From Brevundimonas vesicularis (GTDB lineage Bacteria > Pseudomonadota > Alphaproteobacteria > Caulobacterales > Caulobacteraceae): DNA of 64,000 bases. The DNA lies in assembly GCF_014204545.1 (NCBI RefSeq), contig NZ_JACHLJ010000003.1, forward strand, positions 186,001 to 250,000, in the 5' to 3' direction. Below the pieces are notes generated by a model. That model searched no databases. It was given only the letters and a program-made list of their open reading frames with translations, and was not told where the DNA came from. This document shows positions 30,158 through 41,268 of this stretch, piece after piece (the stretch's first letter is position 1; every line of letters starts with the position of its first letter). A program made the position numbers and the translations under genes.

Positions 30158-33100
30158 TCGCCGCGGTCATTCGCGCCTCGGTCAAGGGGCGCTTCCTCGT
30201 CCTTATGGCCGCCGTCGCCCTGCTCGCCGCCGGCCTGTTCGCGGTTCGCAGCACGCCGGTCGACGCCTTGCCGGACCTGTCGGACGTGCAGGTCATCATT
30301 CGCACCAGCTACCCGGGGCAGGCGCCCCAGATCGTCGAGAACCAGGTCACCTATCCTCTGGCGACCACCATGCTGTCCGTACCCGGCGCGCGAACGGTTC
30401 GAGGCTATTCCTTCTTCGGCGACAGCTTCGTCTATGTGCTGTTCGAAGATGGGACGGACCTCTACTGGGCGCGTTCCCGGGTCCTCGAATACCTCAGCCA
30501 GGTGCAGGCGCGGCTTCCCGCGACCGCCCAACCGGCACTTGGTCCGGACGCCACCGGCGTAGGCTGGGTCTATGAATACGCCCTGGTCGATCGCACAGGC
30601 CGCAACGATCTGGCGCAATTGCGAAGCCTGCAGGATTGGTTCCTCCGCTACGAGCTGAAGACCGTGCCGGGGGTCGCCGAGGTCGCCAGCCTGGGCGGCA
30701 TGGTGCGGCAATACCAGGTGGTGCTCGACCCCGTCAGGCTCGCGTCCTACGGCGTCACCCATCAGGCGGTGGTGGACGCTCTCCAGCGCGCCAACGGCGA
30801 GACGGGCGGCTCGGTGCTCCAGCTCGCCGAAGCCGAATACATGATCCGCGCCAACGGCTATCTGACCGAGCTCGACGACTTCCGGGCCGTGCCGCTCCGC
30901 ACGGCGGCTGGAGGCGTGCCGATCAGCCTCGGGGATGTCGCGACCATCCAGATCGGCCCGGAGATGAGACGCGGCATAGCCGAGCTCAACGGCGAAGGCG
31001 AGGTCGCGGGCGGCGTCGTCATCCTTCGATCCGGCGCAAACGCCCGCGCCACGATCGCGGCCGTGACCGAGAAACTCGAGACGCTCAAAGCCGGACTGCC
31101 CCCGGGAGTCGAAGTGGTGACGACCTACGATCGCTCGCAGCTCATCGACCGGGCGATCGACAATCTGAGCGGCAAGCTGATCGAGGAGTTCATAGTCGTC
31201 GCCCTGGTCTGCGGCCTGTTCCTCTGGCACGCCCGGTCGGCGCTGGTCGCCATCCTGACCCTGCCGCTGGGCGTCCTGGCGGCCTTCCTGATCATGAATC
31301 TTCAGGGCGTGAACGCCAACATCATGTCGCTGGGCGGCATCGCCATCGCCATCGGCGCCATGGTGGATGCGGCGGTGGTCATGATCGAGAACGCCCACAA
31401 ACACATCGAACGATGGGAACACGATCACCCGGATGAAAAGCTGGCGGGCGAAGATCGCTGGAAGGTCATCACCGAGGCGGCCGTGGAGGTCGGCCCCGCG
31501 CTGTTCCTGAGCCTGCTGATCATCACCCTGTCGTTCATCCCGGTGTTCAGCCTGCAGGCCCAGGAGGGCCGGCTGTTCGCGCCCCTAGCCTTTACCAAGA
31601 GCTATGCGATGGCGGCGGCGGCGATCCTGTCCATCACTCTCGTGCCGGTTCTGATGGGCTATCTGATCCGCGGACGGATCCCGGCCGAACAGAGCAATCC
31701 GATCAATCGCTGGCTCACGCGCATCTATCGCGGGCCATTGGACTGGGTGCTGCATCATCCCAGAAAGACCTTGGTGGCAGCCTTGCTGATCTTCGCCACC
31801 ACCGCCTGGCCTCTTAGCCAGCTCGGCGGCGAATTCATGCCGGCGATGGACGAGGGCGACCTGCTGTATATGCCTTCGGCCCAGCCGGGTCTCTCCCCGG
31901 CCAAGGCCGCGGAACTGCTGCAACAGACGGACCGGATGATCCGCACCGTGCCCGAAGTGGCGACCGTGTTCGGCAAGGCGGGCCGGGCGGAAACCGCCAC
32001 GGATCCGGCTCCGCTGGAGATGTTCGAGACCACCATCCAGTTCAAGCCGCGCGATGAATGGCGGCCGGGCATGACCCCGGAAAAACTGATCGAAGAACTC
32101 GATCGCGCGGTTCAGGTCCCCGGACTGTCCAACGTCTGGGTCCCTCCCATCCGAAATCGCATCGACATGCTGGCGACGGGCATCAAGAGCCCCGTCGGCG
32201 TCAAGGTGTCCGGCTCTGACCTGGCCGCGATGGACCGTATCGCGGCCCAGGTGGCCGATGTCGCCAGGACCGTACCGGGCGTGACCTCCGCCTTGGCCGA
32301 ACGCCTGACCGGCGGGCGTTATGTCGACATCGACATCGACCGGCGCGCGGCGGCCCGCTACGGCCTGAACATCGCCGATGTCCAATCGATCGTATCGGGC
32401 GCCGTGGGCGGCGAGACGATCGGACAGACGGTGGAGGGGCTCGCCCGCTATCCGATCAGCGTCCGTTACCCGAGAGAATTGCGCGACAGTCTGGAGCAAC
32501 TGCGCGCCCTGCCGATGCTGACGCCGTCGGGCCAGCAGATCACCCTTGGCACGGTCACCAATATCCAGATCGCGGACGGCCCGCCGATGCTCAAGTCCGA
32601 GAACGGCAGGCTGACCACCTGGGTCTATGTCGACACTCGGGGGCGCGACCTCGCGTCTGTCGTCGCCGATCTGCGTCAGGCGGTCGCCAGCGAGGTGGAT
32701 CTCGCGCCGGGCGTCAGCATCGCCTACTCCGGCCAGTTCGAATATCTGGAACGGGCGGCCGAGCGGCTAAAGATCGTGGTTCCGGCCACGCTCGTGATCA
32801 TCTTCATCCTGCTCTATCTGACCTTCGGGCGCTTCGACGAAGCCCTCCTCATCATGGGCACCCTGCCATTCGCCCTGACCGGCGGCTTCTGGTTGCTCTA
32901 TCTGATGGGCTTCGATCAGTCGGTCGCGACCGGGGTTGGCTTCATCGCCCTCGCTGGCCTGTCGGCGGAGTTCGGCGTCGTGATGCTGATCTATCTCAAA
33001 CATGCGCTGAAGGATCGAGGACCTGATCCCGACCGGGAGCAGGTCGAGGAGGCCGTTCGCGAGGGCGCCCTTCTGCGGGTCCGGCCCAAGGCGATGACGG

Positions 33101-33306
33101 TCGCCGTGATCTTGGGCGGTCTGTTCCCGATCCTGATCGGCCACGGCGCGGGGTCGGAGATCATGACCCGGATCGCGGCGCCAGTCATTGGCGGCATGAT
33201 CACCGCGCCCCTCCTGTCGATGCTCGTCATCCCAGCCGGCTATCTCCTCCTGAGACGCCGGAAATCACGTCCCACCCAAACCCCCACCCAAGGAGCTACC
33301 CTATGA
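30154..33306 (+). CDS. cusA: CusA-family Cu(I)/Ag(I) efflux RND pump (HME4 type)
   Basis: A 1050-residue RND pump. The fourth-helix motif [30 protein letters not shown] (about residues 388-417, given by position) with its Gly-Gly-Ile-Ala start and single Asp identifies class HME4, the monovalent Cu/Ag exporters, unlike the DFG-type pumps at 1180 and 47482. It exports Cu(I) or Ag(I) from the periplasm through CusC. It is embedded in a cusCBA-cusF operon with 4-base overlaps on both sides. Confidence 0.95.
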   Translation: MIAAVIRASVKGRFLVLMAAVALLAAGLFAVRSTPVDALPDLSDVQVIIRTSYPGQAPQIVENQVTYPLATTMLSVPGARTVRGYSFFGDSFVYVLFEDGTDLYWARSRVLEYLSQVQARLPATAQPALGPDATGVGWVYEYALVDRTGRNDLAQLRSLQDWFLRYELKTVPGVAEVASLGGMVRQYQVVLDPVRLASYGVTHQAVVDALQRANGETGGSVLQLAEAEYMIRANGYLTELDDFRAVPLRTAAGGVPISLGDVATIQIGPEMRRGIAELNGEGEVAGGVVILRSGANARATIAAVTEKLETLKAGLPPGVEVVTTYDRSQLIDRAIDNLSGKLIEEFIVVALVCGLFLWHARSALVAILTLPLGVLAAFLIMNLQGVNANIMSLGGIAIAIGAMVDAAVVMIENAHKHIERWEHDHPDEKLAGEDRWKVITEAAVEVGPALFLSLLIITLSFIPVFSLQAQEGRLFAPLAFTKSYAMAAAAILSITLVPVLMGYLIRGRIPAEQSNPINRWLTRIYRGPLDWVLHHPRKTLVAALLIFATTAWPLSQLGGEFMPAMDEGDLLYMPSAQPGLSPAKAAELLQQTDRMIRTVPEVATVFGKAGRAETATDPAPLEMFETTIQFKPRDEWRPGMTPEKLIEELDRAVQVPGLSNVWVPPIRNRIDMLATGIKSPVGVKVSGSDLAAMDRIAAQVADVARTVPGVTSALAERLTGGRYVDIDIDRRAAARYGLNIADVQSIVSGAVGGETIGQTVEGLARYPISVRYPRELRDSLEQLRALPMLTPSGQQITLGTVTNIQIADGPPMLKSENGRLTTWVYVDTRGRDLASVVADLRQAVASEVDLAPGVSIAYSGQFEYLERAAERLKIVVPATLVIIFILLYLTFGRFDEALLIMGTLPFALTGGFWLLYLMGFDQSVATGVGFIALAGLSAEFGVVMLIYLKHALKDRGPDPDREQVEEAVREGALLRVRPKAMTVAVILGGLFPILIGHGAGSEIMTRIAAPVIGGMITAPLLSMLVIPAGYLLLRRRKSRPTQTPTQGATL

Positions 33307-33713
33307 AAAACCTGTTCGTGAAGTCGGCCAGGCTCGCCCTCGGCCTGAGCCTGTCAGCCGGGGCGGTCATTGCCCTGGCGGCCTGCAGTCAGCAGCCGGC
33401 GACGGAGACGGAAACCCCAGCCGCCACCGGTTCCGCCGTTGCCCCCGCGGCGCCGGCGGAGATGGACGCCATGTCGTCGGCGGCCGGAGAGGAGTCCGCG
33501 ACCGCGCGCGGGGTGATTTCGGCCATCGACGCGGAGGGCGGCAAGATCACGATCGAGCACGAGCCGATCGCCAGTCTGGAATGGCCCGCGATGACCATGG
33601 GCTTCGCGGCGTCACCCGCCCTGATTGACCAGGCGAAGGTCGGCGACCGGGTCGAGTTTGATCTGGTCGTTACAGGCAGCGCGGGCGAAGTGAAGGCGAT
33701 TCGGCCGCAGTAA
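33303..33713 (+). CDS. cusF: CusF-like periplasmic copper chaperone
   Basis: A 136-residue protein with an N-terminal signal and lipobox-like ALAAC (cysteine near residue 28), a flexible Ala/Thr/Pro spacer, and a CusF OB-fold. The CusF metal site H36, W44, M47, M49 is exactly preserved in [15 protein letters not shown]: His, Trp at +8, Met at +11 and +13. It delivers Cu(I)/Ag(I) to CusB/CusA. It overlaps cusA by 4 bases. The lipid anchor is unusual against the soluble E. coli protein but common in other species. Confidence 0.93.
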   Translation: MKNLFVKSARLALGLSLSAGAVIALAACSQQPATETETPAATGSAVAPAAPAEMDAMSSAAGEESATARGVISAIDAEGGKITIEHEPIASLEWPAMTMGFAASPALIDQAKVGDRVEFDLVVTGSAGEVKAIRPQ

Positions 33714-33762
33714 TCCCCTGCTGCCGGACTGTCGTCGCACGGGGCGGCGGCGTCCGGGTTGA

Positions 33763-33800
33763 CGACGCGGCGGGGAACCTTTGGCTTCTCCGCCGCGTCG
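33763..33800 (+). terminator. Possible stem-loop after the cus operon
   Basis: Arms CGACGCGGCGG (33763-33773) and CCGCCGCGTCG (33790-33800) pair perfectly around a 16-base loop. Only a short T run (CTTTAT) follows, so termination efficiency is uncertain. Confidence 0.45.
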
Positions 33801-34010
33801 AGCCTTTATGGGTTCAGCAGACGGCTTCAAAGCGGCGTGAAGATGGACAGTGCCGACTGTCCGAGTTGTTTCGGTCCGAACCCGAATGGGCTTCGAGGCG
33901 GCGCTCGGCGCGGGGATGTCGTGCGAACAAGCCGAACCGTGGACTGAGGGACCGCAGCGTTGGAACTCGCCTTGGAGTACCCGAGTTCGATCTTGAAGGA
34001 GGTGGGTGAC

Positions 34011-34328
34011 ATGAGCGACATGAACGGAATGCCCTCAAGGTCGGGCGAGGCACGCCTGTCGTGCCTGCTGAGGTCCATCGATCTGACTCCTCAACGACGG
34101 GCGCCCGCGTCGGATCTTCTTGGGCGGTCCCGCCGGGGCTCGGTGGCCGCCGCCCTGCTGCTGGTGCTCCTGGTGGTCGCCGTCGTGAGCTGGCGAATCG
34201 GTCCCGCCGGCGTGGCGTCCGGGGCGCGGGAAGAGCGCCTCGAGGACGACGCCGACGAGCCCGCGCGATCCGACCGCCGCGACGAGCGAGATCGCCGCGG
34301 CCGATCCGGGGGCCGGGACCGTGACTGA
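34011..34328 (+). CDS. Small single-span membrane protein
   Basis: A 105-residue protein started at ATG 34011, 7 bases after a perfect AAGGAGGT (33996-34003). That Shine-Dalgarno rules out the upstream in-frame start at 33960. One strong membrane span lies at about residues 46-64 (GSVAAALLLVLLVVAVVSW); the C-terminal third is dominated by Arg, Asp and Glu. No family recognised. It lies about 300 bases after cusF on the same strand. The strong ribosome binding site is the main reason to believe it is real. Confidence 0.6.
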   Translation: MSDMNGMPSRSGEARLSCLLRSIDLTPQRRAPASDLLGRSRRGSVAAALLLVLLVVAVVSWRIGPAGVASGAREERLEDDADEPARSDRRDERDRRGRSGGRDRD

Positions 34329-34364
34329 CCCCATCCGGCGTCGTTTCCCGCCTGTGGCGCGCCG

Positions 34365-35069
34365 GTGAGCCCTGACGGCGCCTGGCGCGGGGGTCTGCAG
34401 ATCGGCCCGGGCTGGGCGCGGTGGCGCGGCGCGGTCGGCGACAACGCGCTTCACCGGCACCTCGCGGCGCAGGCGGTGTTCGCCGACCGGCCGATCGCCG
34501 TCGAGACTGCGGGCGGCCGCGTCCTTCGCGCCACGGCGTTTCTCGTCGATCCGCTCGTGGGCCATCGGCTCGGCGCCGCGGCGCAGGCCGAGATCCTGTT
34601 TTTCGAGCCGGGAAGTCTGGGCGTGGAGGCGCGCGCGGCGCTTCGGGCCGTGCTCGTCCGCGCGTCCAGCGCCCACGTGCTGGCGGCCGAGGGCCGTCGG
34701 CGGTTCTGGTCGGACCAGGCGGGCGGAGCCGGAGGCGAGCCGGCCGCGCCCGCGGTGTCCTGGATGGCCGGCGTCCTGACGTTCATCGACGCCGCGCTCT
34801 CGGAAGGCCCCGTGCGGCTCGATGCGGCTGCGGGCCGCGCGGGTTTGTCGGCCGACCGGTTCCGTCACGTCTTCGCCGAAGCGCAAGGCTTGTCGTTCAA
34901 GCGGTTCGTCCTCTGGCGGCGGCTGCAGCTTGCGGCGACACTGCTGGCGGGCGGGGTCGACGTGACCACCGCCGCCCATGAGGCCGGCTTCTCCGACGGC
35001 GCGCACCTCGCGCGGACGATGAAGGCGATGTTCGGGGTGCAGCCGCGGCGCCTGGTCCCCTCCGGCTGA
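34365..35069 (+). CDS. AraC-family transcriptional regulator
   Basis: This 234-residue protein starts at GTG 34365. The C-terminal half has the double helix-turn-helix of AraC/XylS proteins: [38 protein letters not shown] and the second helix pair in [31 protein letters not shown] (positions about 155-230). The N-terminal part is a variable sensor of about 130 residues with no recognised motif. It lies just upstream of the methyltransferase and NAD synthase genes, which could be its targets. The metal link is only positional. Confidence 0.85.
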   Translation: MSPDGAWRGGLQIGPGWARWRGAVGDNALHRHLAAQAVFADRPIAVETAGGRVLRATAFLVDPLVGHRLGAAAQAEILFFEPGSLGVEARAALRAVLVRASSAHVLAAEGRRRFWSDQAGGAGGEPAAPAVSWMAGVLTFIDAALSEGPVRLDAAAGRAGLSADRFRHVFAEAQGLSFKRFVLWRRLQLAATLLAGGVDVTTAAHEAGFSDGAHLARTMKAMFGVQPRRLVPSG

Positions 35070-35120
35070 GCAGCCGCTTCGTTCAAGCGGCGAGCCCGAA
35101 TCCAGGCGATGCTCGTCGCC

Positions 35121-35780
35121 ATGAACCAGGACAGAGACTTCGTCCCCGCGCTCGGTCGCCACGAGCTCACCGGCGCCTACGACAGGGTGCTGGCCGTCAT
35201 GACCCGGGAGCGTCGCTGGCGGTGCGCCCTGCTGTCGGAAGCCGATCCGCAGCCTGGCGAGACAATCCTCGACGTCGGCTGCGGCACCGGGACCTTCGCG
35301 ATCCAGCTCAAGACGGCGTCGCCGGGATCGCGCCTCATCGGCGTCGATCCCGACAAGGCGGTGCTGGAGATCGCGCGCGACAAGGCTCGCCGGGCCGGGG
35401 TCCACGTGGAATGGCGAGCCGGCTACGGGGACGCGCTGACCGCGATCCTGCCGGGCGCGGCCGCGGACAAGGTGGTCTCGAGCCTGGTGCTGCATCAATG
35501 CCCGATGCCCGTGAAGCGGGCGATCCTCGCCGCCTGCCTGGGCGCGCTTCGACCCGGCGGCCGGCTGCATATGGCCGACGCCGGCCGCCAGGCGAATCCC
35601 TTGATGCGCCTGCTCTTCCGGCAGGTTCAGATGCTGGACGGCTTCGAGCACACCGAGCCCAATGCGCTCGGCGTGCTCCCGGACCTCATGCGCGAAGCCG
35701 GCTTCGAGGCCGTGAGCGAGACGCGGCGGATTCCCACCCCGACCGGGTCGATCTCCCTCTACGCGGCCGTGCGGCCGTAG
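35121..35780 (+). CDS. Class I SAM-dependent methyltransferase
   Basis: A 219-residue methyltransferase with motif [16 protein letters not shown] (about residues 49-63), a following acidic strand GVDPDK and motif region [11 protein letters not shown]. This resembles UbiE/Coq5-like small-molecule methyltransferases. I prefer ATG 35121; ATG 35109 in the same frame is possible. The substrate cannot be told from sequence. It lies 51 bases after the AraC gene and about 50 bases before the open frame that continues into NAD synthase. Confidence 0.85.
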   Translation: MNQDRDFVPALGRHELTGAYDRVLAVMTRERRWRCALLSEADPQPGETILDVGCGTGTFAIQLKTASPGSRLIGVDPDKAVLEIARDKARRAGVHVEWRAGYGDALTAILPGAAADKVVSSLVLHQCPMPVKRAILAACLGALRPGGRLHMADAGRQANPLMRLLFRQVQMLDGFEHTEPNALGVLPDLMREAGFEAVSETRRIPTPTGSISLYAAVRP

Positions 35781-35833
35781 GCCGCCGTCGGGGGCGCCGC
35801 GACGCCCTCGACAGCGAGCTCCGCCTGCCCGCG

Positions 35834-37978
35834 ATGACGGCGGGCCCGAGCTCGGGCGGCCGCGGCGCGCGACGGAGGGCGCAACTTGCCGGGCGCCGGG
35901 CCGCTCCTGTACCGGTCGACGCCAAAGGAGGCCGAGCGCATGAACTCTATTCCAACCGGGCGCAGGGGTTCGTGCGTGTGGCGGTTTGCACGCCGCGCAT
36001 CGCCGTGGCCGATCCGGCGGCCAACCTCCTCGAGACCCTGAAACTGGCGCGGGAGGGACACGCCCGCGGCGCCGACCTCATGCTGTTTCCGGAGCTGGGC
36101 CTGTCCGCCTATGCGATCGACGACCTCCTGCTCCAGGACGCCCTCCTTCAGGCGGTGAACGCCGCGCTCGCCGAGCTCGTGCAGGCGAGCCGGGACCTGC
36201 AGCCGGTGCTGGTGGTGGGAGCGCCCCTCGTCCGCAACGGACGGCTCTACAATTGCGCCGTCGCCCTCGCCCGGGGCCGCGTCCTGGGGGTCGTGCCCAA
36301 GAGCTTCCTTCCGAACTATCGGGAGTATTACGAGAACCGCTGGTTCGCCCCCGGCGCCGGCGTGCGCGGCCTGGACATCGCCGTCGCCGGGCAGAGGGCG
36401 CCGTTCGGGACCGACCTGATCATCGAGGCCAGCGACGTCCCGGACTTCGTCTTCCACATGGAGCTCTGCGAGGACTTCTGGGCCGCCACCCCGCCCTCGA
36501 CCCTGGCGGCGCTGGCGGGAGCCACCCTGCTCTGCAACCTGTCGGCGTCCAACATCGTGGTCGGCAAGGCCGACGAGCGCGCGCTGCTCTGCGCCTCGCA
36601 GTCGATGCGATGCCAGGCCGCCTACCTCTACGCCGCGGCCGGGCCCGGCGAGAGCACCACCGACCTGGCCTGGGACGGGCAGGCGACCATCCACGAGCTC
36701 GGCCGTCTGCTGGCCGCGACCCGCCGCTTCCCGGACGTCGCCCAGATGGCCGTGGCGGACGTGGACGTCGAACGCATGCGCCTCGAGCGGCTGCGGACGC
36801 CCACCTTCAACAACGCCGCCGCCGCCGCCGGCCACCCCGAGCACGCTTTCCGGCGGATCGCCTTCGAGCATGCGGCGGAGCACGTCGATATCGGGCTGCT
36901 GCGGCCGCACGACCGGTTTCCGTTCGTGCCGGACGATCCGGCCCGGCTGGACCAGGATTGCTATGAAGCCTTCAACATCCAGGTGCAGGGCCTCGCCAAG
37001 CGCCTCGACGCGGCGGGCGTCAGGCGCGTCGTGGTCGGCGTCTCCGGCGGCCTCGACTCCACCCACGCCCTGATGGTCGCGGCGAAGGCCTTCGACGCCC
37101 TGGGCCGTCCGCGCACGGACATCCTGGGCTTCACCATGCCCGGCTTCGCCACCAGCGAGGGCACCAAGCGCAACGCCTGGGCCCTGATGCGAAGCCTCGG
37201 GGTGACGGGCGAAGAGATCGACATCCGGCCCGCGGCGCGGACGATGCTGGAGGCGATCGGCCACCCGTTCGCCCGCGGCGAACCGGTCTACGACGTCACC
37301 TTCGAAAACGTCCAGGCCGGGCTGAGGAGCGACTTCCTGTTCCGGCTCGCCAACCAGCGCGAGGGCCTGGTGCTCGGCACAGGCAACCTGTCCGAGTCGG
37401 CGCTGGGCTGGCAGACCTACGGCGTCGGCGATCACATGAGCCACTACAACGTCAACGGCTCGGTCCCCAAGACCCTCATCCAGCACCTGATCCGCTGGGT
37501 CGCGGCCACCGGGCAGTTGGACGAGGCGGCCTCGGCGACCTTGCTTGGCGTGCTGGGCACGGAGATCTCGCCCGAGCTGGTGCCGCAGGCCGCCGCGGAC
37601 GCGCTTCAGAGCACGCAGTCCAGGATCGGGCCCTACGAACTGCAGGATTTCAACCTGTTCTACCTGACGCGCTACGGCCTGCGTCCCTCCAAGGTCGCCT
37701 TCCTGGCCTGGCACGCTTGGCGGGATCTCGAGGCGGGGGCGTGGCCGGCCCACTTCCCGGCCGCCTCGCGCGCCGCCTATGATCTGCCGACGATCAAGCA
37801 ATGGCTGGAGGTGTTTGTCACCCGGTTTTTCGCCCTCAGCCAGTTCAAGCGCTCCGCCATGCCGAACGGCCCCAAGGTGATTTCGGGCGGCAACCTTTCG
37901 CCGCGCGGCGACTGGCGGGCGCCCTCGGACGCGAGCGCCCGGGTCTGGCTGGACGACCTGAAGCGCAATGTCCCATAG
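35834..37978 (+). CDS. nadE: Glutamine-dependent NAD(+) synthase (5' end likely frameshifted)
   Basis: A roughly 670-residue enzyme that amidates deamido-NAD, with an N-terminal nitrilase-type glutaminase (Glu in FPELGLSAY, Lys in [14 protein letters not shown], Cys in MELCEDFW) and a C-terminal synthetase domain with the [11 protein letters not shown]-loop. The first in-frame ATG is 35834, which adds about 40 non-homologous residues. The likely true start, ATG 35940 behind a perfect AAAGGAGG, is out of frame by one base with the conserved [11 protein letters not shown]. So either a real frameshift or a sequence error lies near 35943-35945; GTG 35972 is another in-frame start. An accessory copy is likely, as nadE is usually elsewhere. 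Confidence 0.85.
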   Translation: MTAGPSSGGRGARRRAQLAGRRAAPVPVDAKGGRAHELYSNRAQGFVRVAVCTPRIAVADPAANLLETLKLAREGHARGADLMLFPELGLSAYAIDDLLLQDALLQAVNAALAELVQASRDLQPVLVVGAPLVRNGRLYNCAVALARGRVLGVVPKSFLPNYREYYENRWFAPGAGVRGLDIAVAGQRAPFGTDLIIEASDVPDFVFHMELCEDFWAATPPSTLAALAGATLLCNLSASNIVVGKADERALLCASQSMRCQAAYLYAAAGPGESTTDLAWDGQATIHELGRLLAATRRFPDVAQMAVADVDVERMRLERLRTPTFNNAAAAAGHPEHAFRRIAFEHAAEHVDIGLLRPHDRFPFVPDDPARLDQDCYEAFNIQVQGLAKRLDAAGVRRVVVGVSGGLDSTHALMVAAKAFDALGRPRTDILGFTMPGFATSEGTKRNAWALMRSLGVTGEEIDIRPAARTMLEAIGHPFARGEPVYDVTFENVQAGLRSDFLFRLANQREGLVLGTGNLSESALGWQTYGVGDHMSHYNVNGSVPKTLIQHLIRWVAATGQLDEAASATLLGVLGTEISPELVPQAAADALQSTQSRIGPYELQDFNLFYLTRYGLRPSKVAFLAWHAWRDLEAGAWPAHFPAASRAAYDLPTIKQWLEVFVTRFFALSQFKRSAMPNGPKVISGGNLSPRGDWRAPSDASARVWLDDLKRNVP

Positions 37979-38131
37979 TTCGCCCCGCACGACGCCCCGC
38001 CGGTTTTCGGGCCAGGGCGGTCTGCTCGCGTCCTGGGGGCGCCAGGCCTGACGGCGGCCCGCGACATCGTCAGCGTCGTCAACGCCCGGCGATCCGGCTA
38101 GGATCGTCGCCTCGCTCGCCAGGATGCCGTC

Positions 38132-38599
38132 ATGCCCGCCTCTTCGCCCTCCCCCTCCCGACGCGCCCTTCTGACGGCGCTGCCGGCCCTCGCCTTCGCC
38201 GGCCCGGCCCTCGCCGCGCCGCCGAAGCGGATGACCGCCTACAAGACGCCCTGGTGCGGCTGCTGCGGCGGCTGGATCGCGCACATGCGCCAGGCCGGCT
38301 GGACCGTCGAGGTCGTCGAGCGCGAGGATCTGGCTCCGATCCGGGCGCAGCACGGCGTTCCGGACCGGCTGGCCTCGTGTCACACGGCGGTGGTCGGCGC
38401 CTACGCCATCGAAGGCCACGTCCCCGCCGGCGATGTCGATCGGCTGCTCAGCGAACGCCCCGCCGCCAGGGCCTTGAGCGCGCCCGGCATGCCGGCGGGC
38501 TCGCCGGGCATGGAGGCCGCCGGCCGCGAACCCTATACGACGGTGCTGATCCTCAACGACGGCTCGACCCGCGTGTTCGGCCGACACAACGGCACCTGA
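38132..38599 (+). CDS. DUF411 periplasmic metal-binding protein (CopG-like), second copy
   Basis: A 155-residue protein with a twin-arginine-like signal (SRRALLTALPALAFAG, cleavage near ALAA) and a DUF411 domain with YKTPWCGCCGGWI and ASCHTAVVGAYAIEGHVPAGD. It resembles the protein at 22321 over its whole length but has CGCC rather than CACC and lacks the lipobox. It stands alone, 153 bases after NAD synthase, with no GAGGG-N16-CGTA site upstream. A periplasmic copper role is inferred from the family. Confidence 0.9.
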   Translation: MPASSPSPSRRALLTALPALAFAGPALAAPPKRMTAYKTPWCGCCGGWIAHMRQAGWTVEVVEREDLAPIRAQHGVPDRLASCHTAVVGAYAIEGHVPAGDVDRLLSERPAARALSAPGMPAGSPGMEAAGREPYTTVLILNDGSTRVFGRHNGT

Positions 38600-38636
38600 C
38601 CGCCGACCCGCGGCCGGAGGGCGTCAGGCGACCGGT

Positions 38637-38888
38637 TCACGGCCTGTCGGGTTGGCCCGCCCCAGCCGCTTCCGCCGGGTCGTCGCCGCCATCGGCGCCT
38701 CGCGAAAAGTCAGCCTGATGCGGGTGACCGCCGTGCTGGGCGCGATACTCGGCCGGGCTGAGACCCCTGCCCGTCATATGGAGCTTCGGCGGCGTCGCGG
38801 GAGCGTCCGGATCAGTCTCGCCGCGGGTCCTCGCGGTGTCGGGGCGCTCGCCATCGACATCCGGTTGATCGCCAGTCTGTTCGCCCAT
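38637..38888 (-). CDS. Hypothetical short hydrophilic protein (doubtful)
   Basis: An 83-residue frame with Asp, Gly, Pro, Ala and several His residues, downstream of the ZntA-type ATPase gene on the same strand. A weak AGGG lies 5 bases before the ATG. No motif was recognised and the composition could arise by chance in GC-rich DNA. It is listed because it fills an otherwise empty stretch of 446 bases (38600-39045), in which I saw nothing else. Confidence 0.25.
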   Translation of the reverse strand: MGEQTGDQPDVDGERPDTARTRGETDPDAPATPPKLHMTGRGLSPAEYRAQHGGHPHQADFSRGADGGDDPAEAAGAGQPDRP

Positions 38889-39045
38889 GACACCCTGCGC
38901 TCCGCTCCGGCGTCGCTTGCCGTGTCGGGATGCAATCCGCGAGCGGAGGCAGGGTTGCGCGGCGCCGGATAATCCCTGACCTTCGCTGGCCAGGGGCTGA
39001 CCCGGATCCCTCCCGGCGCGGCCCTTCGAGCCCGGCTCTCTCCCG

Positions 39046-41202
39046 TCAGGCCTGTCGACGCGGCGTCCAGCGCAGCAGGCGCATGGCGTTGGCCGTGACC
39101 AGGACCGTGGCTCCGGTGTCGGCGAGGATGGCGGGCCACAGGCCCGTCACTCCGATCACGGTGGTGACCAGGAAGACGGCCTTCAATCCCAAGGCGATGG
39201 TTATGTTTTGCCGGATATTGCCCATCACCCCGCGGGACAGGGCGATCATGTCGGGAATGTCCCTGACCCGGCCGCGCAGGACGGCGGCGTCCGCGGTCTC
39301 CAGGGCCACGTCGGTGCCGCCGCCCATGGCGATGCCGACATCCGCCTGGGCCAGGGCCGGGGCGTCGTTGATGCCGTCCCCGACCTTGGCGACCACCAGA
39401 CCTTCGGCCTGGAGCGCCTTGACGATCACCAGCTTGTCCTGCGGCAGCAGTTCGGCCCGGGGCTCGATGCCCAGCCCGGCGGCGACCGCCTCCGCCGTGC
39501 GGCGATTGTCGCCCGTCAGCATGACGGTGCGGATGCCCCGCGCCTTCAGGTCGGCCAGACCCTGGACCGCATCGGGCCGCGCCTCGTCACGCATGGCGAG
39601 GAACCCGGCCACCCCGCCTGCGGCGACAAGGACGGACACCGTCTTGCCCTCGGCGTTGAGGGCGGCGATGGCTGCGTCCTGGGCTGGCGAGATCGGCGCG
39701 CGCCGGGCCGCGGCCTGCGGCGAGCCGAGGAATATGCGTTCGCCGCCGACCTCGCCTTCGACGCCCTCCCCCGCAATGGCCTGGGTGGCCGACGCCGGCG
39801 GCGCCGTGATCTCATCCGCCTCGGCTCGGGCCAGGATGGCGAGGGCCAGCGGATGGCTTGATCCCGTCTCCAGCGCGGCCGCCAGGGTCAGCAGGGCGGA
39901 GGCGTCCCGCGTCCCGGCGACGACGTCGGTGACGACGGGCTTGCCGGCGGTCAAGGTCCCCGTCTTGTCGAAGGCGATCGCGGTGATCTTGCCGAGCGTT
40001 TCCAGCACGGCCCCGCCCTTCATTAGCAGGCCGCGCCGGGCGCCCGCCGACAGGCCGGCGGCGATGGCGGCCGGCGTGGATATGACCAGGGCGCAGGGGC
40101 AGCCGATCAGCAGCACGGCGAGGCCCTTGTAGATCCATTCGCTCCACGTTCCGCCGAACAGCAGCGGCGGCGTGACCGCGACGAGGGCGGCGAACACGAG
40201 CACGCCCGGCGTGTAGATTTTCGAGAAGCGGTCGATGAACCGTTCGGTCGGAGATTTCGATTCCTGCGCCTCCTCGACGAGACGCACCACCCGGGCGATG
40301 GTGTTGTCCGAGGCCGAGGCCGTCACGCGCACCCGCAGGACGCTGCCGCCGTTGATCGTGCCGGCGAACACAGGATCGCCCACGACCTTGCGTTTGGGCA
40401 CGCTCTCGCCCGTCACCGGGGCCTCGTCGAGGTCTCCCGCGCCCTCGATGATCTCGCCATCCGCGGGAACGCGGTCTCCGGGCCGGACCAGGATGACCGC
40501 GCCCACCGCCACGGTCTCGGCGGCGACTTCCGTGGTCACGCCGTCCACCTCGACGAAGGCGGTCTTGGGCACGAGGGCGGCGAGCCCCTGGATGCTCTTG
40601 CGCGCGCGTCCGGCCGCCACCCCTTCCAGCATTTCGCCGACGAGGAACAGCAGGACGACGGCGGCGGCCTCTTCCGCGGCCCCGATGAAGACGGCGCCGA
40701 CGGCGGCGATGGTCATCAGCATTTCGATGGAGAAGGGCGTGCCGTGGCGCGCCGCCGAAAAGGCGCGCGACGCGATCGGAATCAACCCCACGGCCAGGGC
40801 GGCGAGGAAGGCGTATCGTTCGAGGGAGGGGAACAGCGTGCCCAGTCCATAGGCGGACAGCAGCGCCAGGCCGCAGAGCGCGGTGAGGCGCGCCTTCCCG
40901 GTCCACCACCACGGGGCGCCCCCGGCCCCGGCGGCCGCCGGAGGCGGGCCGGCCGGCGCCGCAACGGATCCGGACGTCGGCGAGGCCGCTTCCCCGCTGT
41001 AGCCCAGGTTGCGCAGTTGCTGCAGGACCGCTTCGTCAGCGAGGTCTCCGTCATGCCTGATCTTCAGCACGCCGGTCTGCACCGCCACCGACACGTCCTC
41101 GACGCCCGGCAGCCTGCGGATCGCCGTGTCGATCTTGCGGCCGCAGCTGGCGCAATCCATCCCGGTCACCCGGTATCGGCTTTCGAGGGTTTGCGCCGTC
41201 AT
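39046..41202 (-). CDS. zntA: Zn/Cd/Pb-exporting P1B-2 ATPase (ZntA/CadA type)
   Basis: A 718-residue P-type ATPase with one N-terminal HMA domain (GMDCASC, residues 14-20), the CPC motif (GCPCALVISTP), DKTGTLTAGKP, HPLA and GDGINDAPA. The last span carries DTGATVLVTANAMRLLR, whose Asp is the P1B-2 ligand for Zn, Cd and Pb. It exports these from the cytosol. It is divergent from a Zur-like gene, and an inverted repeat lies between the two start codons. Confidence 0.94.
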   Translation of the reverse strand: MTAQTLESRYRVTGMDCASCGRKIDTAIRRLPGVEDVSVAVQTGVLKIRHDGDLADEAVLQQLRNLGYSGEAASPTSGSVAAPAGPPPAAAGAGGAPWWWTGKARLTALCGLALLSAYGLGTLFPSLERYAFLAALAVGLIPIASRAFSAARHGTPFSIEMLMTIAAVGAVFIGAAEEAAAVVLLFLVGEMLEGVAAGRARKSIQGLAALVPKTAFVEVDGVTTEVAAETVAVGAVILVRPGDRVPADGEIIEGAGDLDEAPVTGESVPKRKVVGDPVFAGTINGGSVLRVRVTASASDNTIARVVRLVEEAQESKSPTERFIDRFSKIYTPGVLVFAALVAVTPPLLFGGTWSEWIYKGLAVLLIGCPCALVISTPAAIAAGLSAGARRGLLMKGGAVLETLGKITAIAFDKTGTLTAGKPVVTDVVAGTRDASALLTLAAALETGSSHPLALAILARAEADEITAPPASATQAIAGEGVEGEVGGERIFLGSPQAAARRAPISPAQDAAIAALNAEGKTVSVLVAAGGVAGFLAMRDEARPDAVQGLADLKARGIRTVMLTGDNRRTAEAVAAGLGIEPRAELLPQDKLVIVKALQAEGLVVAKVGDGINDAPALAQADVGIAMGGGTDVALETADAAVLRGRVRDIPDMIALSRGVMGNIRQNITIALGLKAVFLVTTVIGVTGLWPAILADTGATVLVTANAMRLLRWTPRRQA

Positions 41203-41219
41203 GTCTGTTCCTTGTGATC

Positions 41220-41256
41220 TCTACAGGGCAAGGCTACCTCCTCCAGCGACTGTAGA
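41220..41256. promoter_or_regulatory. Widely spaced inverted repeat between zntA and the Zur-like gene
   Basis: TCTACAG (41220-41226) and CTGTAGA (41250-41256) form perfect 7-base arms 30 bases apart, about three helical turns. They occupy most of the 66-base gap between two divergent start codons, so they are a candidate operator. Confidence 0.45.
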
Positions 41257-41268
41257 TGCAAGCTAAAA

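Noticed and set aside
35759..38587. Minus-strand open frame of 942 codons opposite the NAD synthase and DUF411 genes
   Set aside because: It spans two well-supported genes and an intergenic region, and has repetitive Gly/Arg/Asp composition; a shadow frame.
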